The notes below the pieces were generated by a model. The model worked only from the letters and a program-made list of their open reading frames with translations. It was not told where the DNA came from and searched no databases. Both the position numbers and the translations under genes were made by a program. From Firmicutes bacterium HGW-Firmicutes-14 (GTDB taxonomy: Bacteria; Bacillota; Thermincolia; Thermincolales; UBA2595), in the NCBI GenBank assembly GCA_002840275.1, contig PHAB01000003.1, positions 186,001 to 250,000 on the forward strand: a DNA stretch of 64,000 bases, in the 5' to 3' direction. This document shows positions 10,391-19,641 of the stretch, one piece after another (the first letter of the stretch is position 1; every line of letters starts with the position of its first letter).

Positions 10391-11410
10391 TTGAAACTGG
10401 AAGAAACCAATAACCTGGAAGATCAGATAGAACATTATTTAAAGGTGGTTGGCAGCAACCCTCAGGATATATGGTCCCTTATCAGACTTGGATACACTTA
10501 CACCAGGGCAAATAAATTTGCAGAGGCTGTCCATGCTTACAAAAAAGCCCTTGAGGTTGACCCAACAATGTATTTTGCCCATTATGGCCTGGGATACTCT
10601 TATATGAAATCCAGGAAGACAGACCTGGCTGTGGATTGTTTTAAAAAGGCTCTGGAAAATAACCCAAATTATGTGCAGGCCCTTTACCGGCTTGGCTATA
10701 TAGCATGTGAACAGCAGAGGTACAATGATGCCATAACCTATCTGACAAGATTAACAGAACTGGAACAAAAACACGCAAAGGGGTATTTCTGTCTGGGAAA
10801 AGCATATAATGCCCTCGAAAAATGGGATGAGGCCATTGAATCCTTAAAAAATGCAATAAGTCTTAATCCGGGCTTTGAATTTGCCTGGTACCAGCTCAGC
10901 CTTTCTTATTCCGGCAAAAAACAATTTAACAAAGCCATTGAAACCCTCGAAAAAGTAGCCGGAATTAACCCTAAGCTGGAATATGTCTATGACCAGATGG
11001 GGCGTATCTACCTGAAAACCGGGAAGACGGGGGAAGCAGTTGAGATGCATAAGAAGGCGGTGGAAACAGCCCCGAAGCTGGCTTACCTCTGGAAAAACCT
11101 TGGGGTAGCATATTTAAGGAACAGGATGTACTGGGAAGCGGTTGCCAGTCTCAATAAGTCCCTGGATATAAATAAATCCAACGGGACAGCCCATTATTAC
11201 CTGGGCTGTTCATATAAAAACCTGGGGGAAGATAAACTGTGTATAAAACACCTCAAAGAAACGCTGCGCCTGCTGCCCAACCACCAAAAAGCCAGGTCAA
11301 TGCTGGAATCCTTCGGTGAACATGTGGAACCCGCAGAAAATAAAGAACAGGATAAGTTATTTGAAAAACTTGAGATTCTCAGGGATAAATGGAAGGAGAA
11401 TACCCCTTAA
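10391..11410 (+). CDS. TPR-repeat protein
   Basis: A 339-residue protein built almost entirely of tetratricopeptide repeats (about eight), each of the form A-x-x-x-Y-K-K-A-L-E-x-x-P followed by a glycine-rich A helix such as YFAHYGLGYSYM. TPR solenoids are protein-interaction scaffolds; no enzymatic domain, signal peptide or membrane segment is seen, so it is probably cytosolic. TTG start at 10391 has the ribosome site AAGGGGGGTTG just upstream. It stands alone, 85 bases after sbcC, and is closed by a strong hairpin at 11432. The partner is unknown. Confidence 0.85.
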   Translation: MKLEETNNLEDQIEHYLKVVGSNPQDIWSLIRLGYTYTRANKFAEAVHAYKKALEVDPTMYFAHYGLGYSYMKSRKTDLAVDCFKKALENNPNYVQALYRLGYIACEQQRYNDAITYLTRLTELEQKHAKGYFCLGKAYNALEKWDEAIESLKNAISLNPGFEFAWYQLSLSYSGKKQFNKAIETLEKVAGINPKLEYVYDQMGRIYLKTGKTGEAVEMHKKAVETAPKLAYLWKNLGVAYLRNRMYWEAVASLNKSLDINKSNGTAHYYLGCSYKNLGEDKLCIKHLKETLRLLPNHQKARSMLESFGEHVEPAENKEQDKLFEKLEILRDKWKENTP

Positions 11411-11431
11411 AAAATCGAGCTTTGTTATTTC

Positions 11432-11470
11432 GGGGGCAGGTGAATTCCGGGAAATTCACCTGCCCCCTTT
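11432..11470 (+). terminator. Hairpin terminator after TPR gene
   Basis: A 15-bp perfect stem: GGGGGCAGGTGAATT at 11432-11446 pairs with AATTCACCTGCCCCC at 11453-11467, with a 6-nt loop and a short T stretch. It separates the TPR gene from the cooFS operon. Confidence 0.75.
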
Positions 11471-11620
11471 CCATTCAGAAATTCTATTACAGAAATAAAA
11501 TATTTTAATTGTTTTTTAATGCAAAAAATGGTTAAGCAAGGCATCAGGAAAAGGATTGATAAGAAGATTGCCGAAATTATAAAAAAAGCTTAAATATTGA
11601 CATTGAAGGAGGTGAAACTG

Positions 11621-12121
11621 ATGAAACAGATTCTTGTTGATATCAAGAAATGCCTTGCCTGCAAATCCTGTGAAATTGCATGTGCTGTTACCCACTCCGA
11701 ATCCAAAAGCCTCATAGGCGCTGTCCTGCAGGATAAGAAACCCAGGCAGAGGGTCTATGTGGAAGCAGGGGACGGCATTTCCTTCCCTCTCCAGTGCAGA
11801 CACTGTGAAGACCCCAGGTGTGTCTCAGCCTGTATGTCAGGTGCAATGTATACAGATGATCAGACAGGTCTTGTTGCCAATAATCCTGATAAATGTGTCG
11901 GCTGCTGGATGTGTGTAATGGTATGCCCGTTCGGCGCAATCACCCAGGATACCGAGCAGAAAATCGCCCAGAAGTGTGAACGCTGTGTTGACCTTGAAGA
12001 ACCTGCCTGTGTCATGGCATGTCCTACCAAGGCCATAAAGTTCTTGGATATAGATGTATTCAGCAAAGACGCAAGATTGCAATACCTCACCAATTTCCAT
12101 TTAAAAGAGGAGGGTAAATAA
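11621..12121 (+). CDS. cooF: CooF-like ferredoxin with four [4Fe-4S] clusters
   Basis: Electron-transfer protein expected to carry electrons from CO dehydrogenase. Four Cys motifs are visible in order: CLACKSCEIAC, CRHCEDPRCVSAC, CVGCWMCVMVC and CERCVDLEEPACVMAC. Length is 166 residues from the ATG at 11621, which has GAAGGAGGTG 6-15 bases upstream; an in-frame upstream start at 11597 lacks a ribosome site and is not used. The stop shares a base with the cooS start (TAATG), so translation is coupled. The family is the HycB/CooF ferredoxin group; physical linkage to cooS makes the CooF role likely. Confidence 0.92.
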   Translation: MKQILVDIKKCLACKSCEIACAVTHSESKSLIGAVLQDKKPRQRVYVEAGDGISFPLQCRHCEDPRCVSACMSGAMYTDDQTGLVANNPDKCVGCWMCVMVCPFGAITQDTEQKIAQKCERCVDLEEPACVMACPTKAIKFLDIDVFSKDARLQYLTNFHLKEEGK

Positions 12122-14028
12122 TGAAATGGGAAAATAAGTCCATTGACCCGGCGGTAAGAACTATGCTGGGTAAAGCTGACAAGGACGGTATAGATACTGT
12201 ATGGGACCGTTATGAAGCCCAGCAGCCCCAGTGCGGGTTTGGCCTGCTCGGTATCTGCTGCCGGAACTGTATTCAGGGACCGTGCAGGATTGATCCTTTT
12301 GGCAGCGGACCGCAGAAAGGCGTATGCGGGGCCGGGGCAGACCTTATCGTTGCCAGGAACCTCTTAAGGTCCCTGATGGGAGGGACCGCAGCCCATGCGG
12401 ACCATGCTTATGAAGCTGTTGAAGCCCTTTACATGGCCGCAGATGGACTGGCACCTTATGAGATAAAAGATGAAAACAAACTAAAATCAGTTGCTTCTAA
12501 ACTTGGAATCGATACTGAGGGCAAGGATAAAAACCGGCTGGCCAAAGAGGTCGCTGAAACAGCATTTGCGGATTTTGCCAATCATGGTTCCTCACCAATG
12601 AAATGGCTGACAGCTACGGCTCCCCAAGAGAGGGTAGAAACCTGGGGCAAACTCGGGGTCCTGCCCAAAAACCCGGACAGGGAAATCCGTACGGCGATGC
12701 ACCAGACAAGCATGGGTGTGGATTCAGACCCCGTTAATCTTATCCTGTCAGCTGTGAAACTTTCCCTGGCCGACGGATACGGCGGTCTTCATCTGGCTAC
12801 CGATATACAGGATATCCTTTTCGGCACGCCAACCCCGGTCGTTTCCGAAGCCAACCTGGGGGTGCTTAAGGCAGACCATGTAAATATCATTATCCACGGC
12901 CATGTTCCCCTTCTCTCAGAAAAAGTAGTTGAATGGGCCAGAAAACTTGAAGATGAAGCCAAATCTGCCGGTGCCAGCGGTATCCAGCTCTCCGGATTAT
13001 GCTGTACCGGAAACGAAATATTGATGAGACAGGGAGTTCCCCTGGCAAACAACTTCCTGGCCCAGGAACTGGCCATTACCACCGGTGCAGTGGATGCCAT
13101 GGTAGTGGATGTCCAGTGCATCATGCCCTCCCTGGCTGATACCGCTGCCTGTTACCATACTAAGATAATTACCACCATGCCAATTGCCAAGATGCCGGGA
13201 GCCGAACATGTGCCTTTTGAAATTGAAAAAGTGGATGAAACAGCCCAGCAGATAGTAAGAATGGCCATTGAAGCATATAAGAAAAGGGACCCCGGTAAAG
13301 TCAATATCCCGGACGAAAAGTCCTCTGTGATGGCCGGGTTCAGTGTGGAAGCAATAGTTGGCGCCCTTTCCAAGCTGGATGCATCCAATCCGCTGAAACC
13401 CCTGGTTGACAATATAGCAAACGGCAATGTCCTGGGGGCATGTGCAGTGGTTGGCTGCAACAATGCCAAGGTCACCCAAGATGCTTCCCATATCGGTCTG
13501 GTCAGGGAACTCCTGAAGAATAATGTCTTGGTCGTAGCCACCGGTTGTGCCGCCCATGCCCTTGGAAAAGCAGGTTTCCTCACCTCAGAAGCTGCGGAAA
13601 AATACGCCGGTGAAACCCTGAAGGCTGTCCTGACCGCCGTCGGTAATGCAGCAGGATTGAATGCACCCCTTCCGCCAGTCCTGCACATGGGCAGCTGTGT
13701 GGATAATTCCAGGATAGGAGACCTGGTGGCAGCTCTTGCCGGTTACCTGAAAGTTGCTGTCAAAGACCTGCCGATTGCGGCATCGGCACCCGAATACCAG
13801 CACGAAAAAGCTATTGCCATCGGCACCTGGGCTGTTTCCCTGGGCGTATTTACCCACCTTGGGGTTGTACCTCCGGTCCTCGGCAGCCAGCAGGTAACCA
13901 CTTTACTTACATCAGACCCTGTGGAATCTCTTTTGGGTGGAAAATTCTATGTGGAGACCGACCCCATAAAAGCTGCCGCGGGAATAATTGCCCATATTAA
14001 GTCCAAACGCGCCAAACTTGGCATTTAA
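12121..14028 (+). CDS. cooS: Ni-containing carbon monoxide dehydrogenase, catalytic subunit
   Basis: Interconverts CO + H2O and CO2 + 2H+ + 2e-. The 635-residue length is normal for monofunctional CooS. The N-terminal D/B cluster ligands are in CGFGLLGICCRNCIQGPC (residues about 38-55). C-cluster ligands and environment are visible: HGHVPL, LCCTGNE, DVQCIMPSL, VGCNNAK, ATGCAAHALG and MGSCVDNS, with the catalytic-lysine region QHEKAIAIG near the C-terminus. No acetyl-CoA synthase, CooC or hydrogenase genes lie in the window. With CooF and the downstream FAD oxidoreductase the expected route is CO to ferredoxin to NAD(P). Confidence 0.96.
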   Translation: MKWENKSIDPAVRTMLGKADKDGIDTVWDRYEAQQPQCGFGLLGICCRNCIQGPCRIDPFGSGPQKGVCGAGADLIVARNLLRSLMGGTAAHADHAYEAVEALYMAADGLAPYEIKDENKLKSVASKLGIDTEGKDKNRLAKEVAETAFADFANHGSSPMKWLTATAPQERVETWGKLGVLPKNPDREIRTAMHQTSMGVDSDPVNLILSAVKLSLADGYGGLHLATDIQDILFGTPTPVVSEANLGVLKADHVNIIIHGHVPLLSEKVVEWARKLEDEAKSAGASGIQLSGLCCTGNEILMRQGVPLANNFLAQELAITTGAVDAMVVDVQCIMPSLADTAACYHTKIITTMPIAKMPGAEHVPFEIEKVDETAQQIVRMAIEAYKKRDPGKVNIPDEKSSVMAGFSVEAIVGALSKLDASNPLKPLVDNIANGNVLGACAVVGCNNAKVTQDASHIGLVRELLKNNVLVVATGCAAHALGKAGFLTSEAAEKYAGETLKAVLTAVGNAAGLNAPLPPVLHMGSCVDNSRIGDLVAALAGYLKVAVKDLPIAASAPEYQHEKAIAIGTWAVSLGVFTHLGVVPPVLGSQQVTTLLTSDPVESLLGGKFYVETDPIKAAAGIIAHIKSKRAKLGI

Positions 14029-14041
14029 CGGGGTGATATCC

Positions 14042-15292
14042 GTGAATTATGTTATTATTGGAGCCAGTGCGGCCGGTCTGAGTGCAGCCGAAACTCTCCG
14101 GCGGCTGGCCCCTGATGCGGAAATTACATTAATTTCAAGGGAAAAGGAAATCGCATACTCCCGGTGTCTCCTTACATATCTTTTGTCAGGCACGATATCC
14201 AGGGACGATATTTATTTTCGTTCCCGGGAGGCCCTGGCACGTCTGAATCTTAACATCGTGTCAGGCACAGAGGTCAAGGGTGTCAACATTGAAAAAAGGG
14301 AAGTCAGTCTTTCAGACGGCAGGCAAGTGCATTATGACAGGCTCCTGGCCGCATCCGGCGCATCACCGGTGATACCCGACGGCATAAAGGGGGTCAGTGG
14401 ACAAGGGGTCTATACCCTGAGGACCCTGGAAGATGCCGACAGGATTACAAAGAACCTCGGGGAAGTATCGGGTGCAGTTATCCTGGGTGACGGGCTTGTC
14501 AGCGTGACAGCGGCCCAGGCCCTTAATTCCAGGGGAGTTAAGGTTACCATTGTCGGGATCGCCCCCCATATCCTGGCCACATTCCTTGACCGGAGGTCAG
14601 CAGAAATCCTTCAGGAAAAACTGACCGCTTCCGGGATAGAACTTATGCTTGGCAGGACATTTGCTGAGGTCCGGAGGGGAGCGGACGGTAAATTAAAGGG
14701 GGTCGCGGCAAGTGACGGAAAAGAATTTCAGGCAGACATAGTGATAATCGCCGTTGGGGTTAAACCTGAGTTCAGTTTTTTAAAGGATTCCGGAATTAAC
14801 TCTGACAGGGGTTTAACCGTCAATGAGTATCTGGAAACCTCTGTTCCGGGAATTTATGCTGCCGGAGATGTCGCCCAGGGTTATGACCGTGTAAGGGAAA
14901 CTATCGCCTGGCAGCCCCTTTGGCCGAATGCGGTCGAACAGGGCCGGACCGCTGGATATAACATGGCAGGGGTGGAAAAGTGTTATGGAGGCTGTACCAA
15001 TCTGAATTCCCTGAACATCGCCGGAACCCCGGTAATTTGCGTCGGTCAGGCCAACACTGACCGGCCGGGGCTTGAGAGCTTCGTCCTGTCAGATAATGGC
15101 TCAACTTATGAGAAAATAGTTTTTGCCGGAAATAAGTTGGCAGGGTTTATTTTGTTGGGAAAGACCGAAAAAGCAGGAGTTATAACCTCTCTGGTTTACC
15201 AGGGTGACCTCTCACCGACACAAAAGGAAAAACTTCTTAACAGGAAATTTTCCTACACCTCTTTATCCGGCCTGACACCAGTAGGGAACTAA
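14042..15292 (+). CDS. NAD(P)/FAD-dependent oxidoreductase linked to CODH
   Basis: Pyridine nucleotide-disulphide oxidoreductase family, 416 residues. It has an N-terminal FAD-binding GASAAGLSAAE, a second dinucleotide fold starting AVILGDGLVSV (a variant of GxGxxG) and a C-terminal FAD motif GIYAAGDVAQG. GTG at 14042 is chosen because GGGGTGAT lies just upstream and the FAD motif starts 6 residues in; an upstream in-frame ATG overlaps cooS. It is the third gene of the cooF-cooS operon. Trios of this kind in anaerobes are thought to pass CO-derived electrons to NAD(P)+. The family also includes NADH oxidases and rubredoxin reductases, so the acceptor is not certain. Confidence 0.88.
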   Translation: MNYVIIGASAAGLSAAETLRRLAPDAEITLISREKEIAYSRCLLTYLLSGTISRDDIYFRSREALARLNLNIVSGTEVKGVNIEKREVSLSDGRQVHYDRLLAASGASPVIPDGIKGVSGQGVYTLRTLEDADRITKNLGEVSGAVILGDGLVSVTAAQALNSRGVKVTIVGIAPHILATFLDRRSAEILQEKLTASGIELMLGRTFAEVRRGADGKLKGVAASDGKEFQADIVIIAVGVKPEFSFLKDSGINSDRGLTVNEYLETSVPGIYAAGDVAQGYDRVRETIAWQPLWPNAVEQGRTAGYNMAGVEKCYGGCTNLNSLNIAGTPVICVGQANTDRPGLESFVLSDNGSTYEKIVFAGNKLAGFILLGKTEKAGVITSLVYQGDLSPTQKEKLLNRKFSYTSLSGLTPVGN

Positions 15293-15314
15293 AAAATATG
15301 TAAGATAATTCCAT

Positions 15315-15353
15315 AATAACCCCTGGGAATATGGCAGATTCCCAGGGGTTATT
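15315..15353 (+). terminator. Terminator of the CODH operon
   Basis: Perfect 16-bp stem: AATAACCCCTGGGAAT (15315-15330) and ATTCCCAGGGGTTATT (15338-15353), with a 7-nt loop. It is placed 22 bases after the oxidoreductase stop. Confidence 0.8.
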
Positions 15354-15481
15354 TGTGTCATTTAATGGGGGTATTTGACGTACGATTCTTACTCTCCCAA
15401 GCAGGGAAAGGCATTTTTTCAATAGAACCTTAATCTTGAATCAATAAAGCAATCCTTAAAAAGAAGGGGAGAATTGAAAAA

Positions 15482-16690
15482 ATGAACAACCTTGTTTTCG
15501 AATATGAAAAAACCCCATTTCTCAAGCAGTTTGCTGACAATACCAGAACCTTTTGCAAACAGTTTTTTTCAGTGTCCACGGTTTATACCCTGGCCGGAAT
15601 TTTTTATGAAAAAACCGGGAATGAACCGAAGGCATTAGAATGCTACAAAAAATCTGTGTCTATCTGTCCTGAAAAGAATTATCTGTATTATAAAATAGGC
15701 CAAATCCAGTTTAAAATGGCCAGGATAAAGGAAGCTGCCGATTCATTCCGCAAGGCTGCGGCTTCAGGGGTACAAAACGGTTCTATCCACTGGCTGTCAG
15801 CTTGCCAGACCCAAGACCACCGTTCTCTCCACATAGATACCGGAGTTATAAACACAGAACTGGTCCAGCGGCCTAATTCCGTCAAGGCTCTGCTGGCCAA
15901 AGGCAAAAATTATTACAACCATGGTTTTGTTAAGGAGGCCAAGGCATGTTTCACCCAGGCTTTGGATTTTGATCCGGAAAACCCGGAAGCCCTGCTTCAC
16001 CTGGGGCTGTGCCTGTGTTCGGCAGGTGAGTACAATAAAGCCCTGAATTGTTTCAGAAAGTCTGCCTTTATTCAACCGGGTAATGCAGCAATCTATGTGA
16101 ATATGGGACTATGCCTGAACAAAACCGGAAATGACCGCAAAGCCCTGGAATGCTATAATACTGCAGAACAAATGGGTTTGATAAATGTTGAACTGCTGAA
16201 TAACAAAGGATTTTCCCTGGCAGAACTCGGCTGTTATAATGAGGCCCTGACATGTTATGACCTGGCCCTGGAACTAAACCAAACCGATCTGACACTATTG
16301 TCCAATAAGGGTACATGTCTTGTCAAAGCAGGAAGGCATGCAGAGGCAATCACATGTTTTGACCTGGCAATGAACATAAACCCCCATGATGTTACCCTGA
16401 TTAATAACAAGGCCCTCTGCCTGGAGGCAATGGGCCGGTACCGGGAAGCACTGGAGACATATAACAGGGGTCTTGAGATTGAACCCAGGAACACAATGCT
16501 GAACATTAACAAGGGAGGCTGCCTGGGAAAACAGCAAAGGTACCATGAAGCCCTGGCATGTTTTGATAAGATGATTAAATACGATCCCTTCAGCCGGGAT
16601 GTCTGGAGCTATAAGGCTGAGATAATGGATAAGATGGGATACCATGAGGAAGCAGTAAACTGTTACAACAAAGCCCTGGGCCTGCAATAA
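15482..16690 (+). CDS. TPR-repeat protein, second
   Basis: A 402-residue protein made of about ten tetratricopeptide repeats. It is unlike the first TPR protein in that most repeats carry a Cys at the same place (ALECYKK, ALNCFRK, ALTCYDL, AITCFDL, ALACFDK). There is no signal peptide, membrane segment or catalytic domain. ATG at 15482 has AAGGGGAG about 10 bases upstream. It is monocistronic and convergent with the diguanylate cyclase gene. Function is unknown beyond protein binding; the regular Cys pattern may reflect recent repeat expansion rather than chemistry. Confidence 0.82.
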   Translation: MNNLVFEYEKTPFLKQFADNTRTFCKQFFSVSTVYTLAGIFYEKTGNEPKALECYKKSVSICPEKNYLYYKIGQIQFKMARIKEAADSFRKAAASGVQNGSIHWLSACQTQDHRSLHIDTGVINTELVQRPNSVKALLAKGKNYYNHGFVKEAKACFTQALDFDPENPEALLHLGLCLCSAGEYNKALNCFRKSAFIQPGNAAIYVNMGLCLNKTGNDRKALECYNTAEQMGLINVELLNNKGFSLAELGCYNEALTCYDLALELNQTDLTLLSNKGTCLVKAGRHAEAITCFDLAMNINPHDVTLINNKALCLEAMGRYREALETYNRGLEIEPRNTMLNINKGGCLGKQQRYHEALACFDKMIKYDPFSRDVWSYKAEIMDKMGYHEEAVNCYNKALGLQ

Positions 16691-16706
16691 CCTGAATTAA
16701 CAGGAA

Positions 16707-16724
16707 AACCGGCTGCAACCGGTT
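16707..16724 (-). terminator. Terminator between convergent genes
   Basis: AACCGG (16707-16712), loop CTGCAA, CCGGTT (16719-16724). Read on the minus strand it follows the stop of the diguanylate cyclase gene and runs into TTTT. Confidence 0.5.
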
Positions 16725-17807
16725 CTAAAGTCTCCTGTGGATTTTGTTGCGGCCCTTGTGTTTGGCCGAATACAGGACTTCATCTGCTATTCTCAAAAGC
16801 TGTTCACCATTGCTGGCATCCAGGGGGAAACATGCCACACCGCCACTGATGGTGACCTTAAGCGGTTCCTGATTGTAGTCAACTTTTATGGGGTAATGCT
16901 GGACTGCCTCCCTGATGCGTTCGGCACACCTGTAAGCCTCCTCAATACCTGTAGTTGGAAGGAGTATCAGAAACTCTTCTCCACCATATCTGCACAGGAC
17001 ATCTTTATCCCGGATATTCTTTTTGAATATCCGGGATACTTCTTTTAAGGCTATATCTCCTGCCGGATGCCCATATGTGTCATTGAAGTCTTTAAAATGG
17101 TCAATATCCAGAATAATCAGGGATAGAGGCTTGTTAATCCTATTGAACAAATCGATTTCCTTGTCCAGCCGTTCGGTAAAAAACCGGTAATTATATAACC
17201 CGGTCAGTGGATCTGTGTTAGCCATTTCCTCCACCTGGGCATTATATGCACAGAGTTGTTGATATGCAGCCTGAAGTTCAGTGAGAAGGTCTTCCTTTTC
17301 CAATTGCTGCTGGTAATTTCTTTTAAAAATATAAGCACTCATCAAACCAAAAGCTGTATAAAACATTACCTGTAAAAGAAGGTTGACCGGCTCCGGTGAA
17401 ACACCCGTAAAACGATTTACAGCAGCAGTACTACAGACATATAAAATACTGCTTAGTATAACCATCCAGTGATACCTGGCCATTCCATAACGTATCCCCA
17501 TGACCAGGATGAGAAAATAATACATTTGGGGAAGCCCGGCCCCTTTCAGCAGGGAAAGAGAATAAAAATAGGCCAGGTAAGCGGTATCTATGATTGAAAG
17601 GGCAACATTAAACCTGTATATGCCTGTCTTTCTTAGCATATAAAATTGAATGATGCCGTTATAAAACGCCATTAAAACCGATAAATAGAGCAGTTGAGGA
17701 ATAACCTCATGGGTATGAAACCATAAAAGGGCAGGAGCCCCGATTATTGTCAGCCAGCGGACCTTTGTAATAAACAATTCATTTTCGACCTTATTAAAAC
17801 TATCCAC
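16725..17807 (-). CDS. Membrane-bound diguanylate cyclase (GGDEF)
   Basis: Makes cyclic di-GMP from two GTP. The first ~180 residues contain about five or six hydrophobic segments, followed by a short linker helix and a C-terminal GGDEF domain. The active site is RYGGEEF, and an inhibitory-site RxxD (RDKD) sits five residues before it, so catalysis and product inhibition are both expected. Length is 360 residues. GTG start at 17807 has GGTGGTGA upstream. The membrane domain is not a recognised 7TM or MASE type by eye, so the signal is unknown. A second c-di-GMP enzyme lies at 28560. Confidence 0.9.
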   Translation of the reverse strand: MDSFNKVENELFITKVRWLTIIGAPALLWFHTHEVIPQLLYLSVLMAFYNGIIQFYMLRKTGIYRFNVALSIIDTAYLAYFYSLSLLKGAGLPQMYYFLILVMGIRYGMARYHWMVILSSILYVCSTAAVNRFTGVSPEPVNLLLQVMFYTAFGLMSAYIFKRNYQQQLEKEDLLTELQAAYQQLCAYNAQVEEMANTDPLTGLYNYRFFTERLDKEIDLFNRINKPLSLIILDIDHFKDFNDTYGHPAGDIALKEVSRIFKKNIRDKDVLCRYGGEEFLILLPTTGIEEAYRCAERIREAVQHYPIKVDYNQEPLKVTISGGVACFPLDASNGEQLLRIADEVLYSAKHKGRNKIHRRL

Positions 17808-17934
17808 CTAATCACCACCGGCAAAGCATACGAATTGCTTTTATTTTTCTTCAGCCCATCTGGTTTTATTTTAAAAAGAGGAAATTCAGTTCGGCTCAAG
17901 AAAATTATTAACCAATATAAAGGAGGAGAAGCTG

Positions 17935-18573
17935 ATGAATAAACACTCTAATTTATGGTTAATAGCAGGAATGATAACTTTGTTCCTTATTCCTTTAATT
18001 TCCGGATGCAATAACAGCAAACATATTGAAACCCCTGATACATACCTTAAGAACGATGCTGCAGCCGGCCTGAAAGGAGCCTATGCAGAACAATTTACGC
18101 GGCTCACCATAATCAGGGGAGCCCTGAACAAATATCTGGTCAGCCCGGGCAATCAACAGCATCTTGGCACAGTTATCGGCGCGGTCGAAGCAACCGTGTT
18201 CCCAGAGGAATATGAATTGAAACGATTTGAACACCTGGAAAACCTTCCGGCGGAAACAAGAAAGGAAATTATCAGTCAGCCAATGCTGAACATTACTCTT
18301 AAGACCAGGGAGGTCTTAAACCACATATATACAGCTGTCCTCAAACCTCTGGCAAGCAGGGTGGAACAGGGCAAAACTCCTGAAACGAGGGAATCAGCTG
18401 TATTAAACAACCTGACGGGATACCTGGATAACCTGGCCCAGGATTATCATCTTCTTTCAAACGAGGAAACAGACCTGAACAGCATTGAAGCACAGCATGC
18501 CTTTATCTCCATTCAGAACACCCTGAGGGAACTGCAGAAACTTGATCTAATTAAACAGCAAGAAGGTTCTTGA
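17935..18573 (+). CDS. Lipoprotein of unknown function
   Basis: A 212-residue protein with a lipoprotein signal: basic start, hydrophobic core and lipobox ISGC at residues 22-25. The mature part looks all-helical (long amphipathic stretches, few Gly or Pro) with no recognised domain. ATG at 17935 has AAAGGAGGAG upstream. The last 23 bases overlap the convergent DUF2225 gene. Divergent from the diguanylate cyclase gene, with about 125 bases between starts. No function is proposed. Confidence 0.75.
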   Translation: MNKHSNLWLIAGMITLFLIPLISGCNNSKHIETPDTYLKNDAAAGLKGAYAEQFTRLTIIRGALNKYLVSPGNQQHLGTVIGAVEATVFPEEYELKRFEHLENLPAETRKEIISQPMLNITLKTREVLNHIYTAVLKPLASRVEQGKTPETRESAVLNNLTGYLDNLAQDYHLLSNEETDLNSIEAQHAFISIQNTLRELQKLDLIKQQEGS

Positions 18574-19483
18574 GTTCCTCCACAGATTTCAGAGCAAGGT
18601 CCGGGTATTTCTCTGCCAGCAATTCTATGATAACCTTAATGATCTCCGCATCCTCAATCCTGGCCCCATGGTATTCAAAGGAGCGCTGTACGACATGCTT
18701 AAGCCATTCAGCCTGCTCATGTCCTAAAACGATACTTATTTCAACAGGTTTCATTTCTTTTTTTTCTTCCTGTGGTTCACCGGCGGAGCCTTTTTTATGT
18801 TCTTCCCTGGCGACTTCCCACTGGTCCCTGATGAGTCTCTGCAGATCAGGTTCGACTACCATGTTCCTGTTAGAGAGTATCCGGCTGAACCATCTTACGG
18901 CATCATCGAAGTTCCCGAGCTTTCGATTTAATTCGCCAATCAAATACATAACCCTGGCCTGGCCCATCTGTTCAAGGTAACGGTTCGATTCTTTTTCGAA
19001 AGAGTATTCATACAACCTTTTGGCCTTGCCAAGAAACTCTTTTTCCATTTCTGTATTGCCAATTTCCCGGAATATCCATGACCCCCTTAGAAACAGGCCT
19101 GCCATTACTATTGCCGGCGCCTGCCTGATTATGGCCGAGCGCAGGGCCAGGTGCACTGCCCTTAATGCTGTCTCAGGTGTCCGTTCATGCCAGAGGTCGG
19201 GTTCACTGGATTTCAGGGGCGGCAACTCTGTTTTCAGCTTTTTCTTGTCATTTTCACTTAAACCTTTGACAAATTCATTTTCCATATTGGCATATTGACA
19301 ATTAGGACAGACCCATATACTATACAAAAGAGGGTCTAAATCCCGGTATTTTACGCGAAAATCACTTTCCCTGCGCAACACAAAACAAGCGGAACTGCGT
19401 ACCCTTGTTATAGTAAATCCATTTTCACAGACAGGACAAGTGATCTTCTGCTCAAACAAGGCTTTTTTAGCCACTGCAATCAT
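18551..19483 (-). CDS. DUF2225 family protein
   Basis: A 310-residue protein. The N-terminal ~80 residues fit DUF2225: CPVCENGF near residue 16 and CPNCQYA near residue 60, two CxxC pairs likely to bind zinc. The middle is helical and TPR-like; the C-terminus is a charged helix. The family is common in Firmicutes and spirochaetes and has no established function. ATG at 19483 is taken; a GTG a few codons in (AVAKKALF) would have a better placed AAAGGATG and is an alternative start. The 3' end overlaps the facing lipoprotein gene by 23 bases. Confidence 0.75.
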   Translation of the reverse strand: MIAVAKKALFEQKITCPVCENGFTITRVRSSACFVLRRESDFRVKYRDLDPLLYSIWVCPNCQYANMENEFVKGLSENDKKKLKTELPPLKSSEPDLWHERTPETALRAVHLALRSAIIRQAPAIVMAGLFLRGSWIFREIGNTEMEKEFLGKAKRLYEYSFEKESNRYLEQMGQARVMYLIGELNRKLGNFDDAVRWFSRILSNRNMVVEPDLQRLIRDQWEVAREEHKKGSAGEPQEEKKEMKPVEISIVLGHEQAEWLKHVVQRSFEYHGARIEDAEIIKVIIELLAEKYPDLALKSVEELKNLLAV

Positions 19484-19641
19484 CCTTTACACATATAATA
19501 TTAAATATTTTCGATTTTTTTTGACAATATCCTCCTTATAGAAAAATTTCAGTGTTTTTAGCAGGAGGATTGATAAAAATCTCGAAAATAATGATTTAAA
19601 TTGAAAAACAATTCTAAATACTTAGCAAAGGGGAAACTCTA

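Noticed and set aside
12997-13688. Two long minus-strand frames inside cooS
   Set aside because: cooS motifs continue unbroken on the plus strand; the minus frames have no ribosome site or family.
19484-19641. preQ1 riboswitch before queE
   Set aside because: No preQ1 aptamer pattern (C-rich loop with A-rich tail) could be recognised in the leader.
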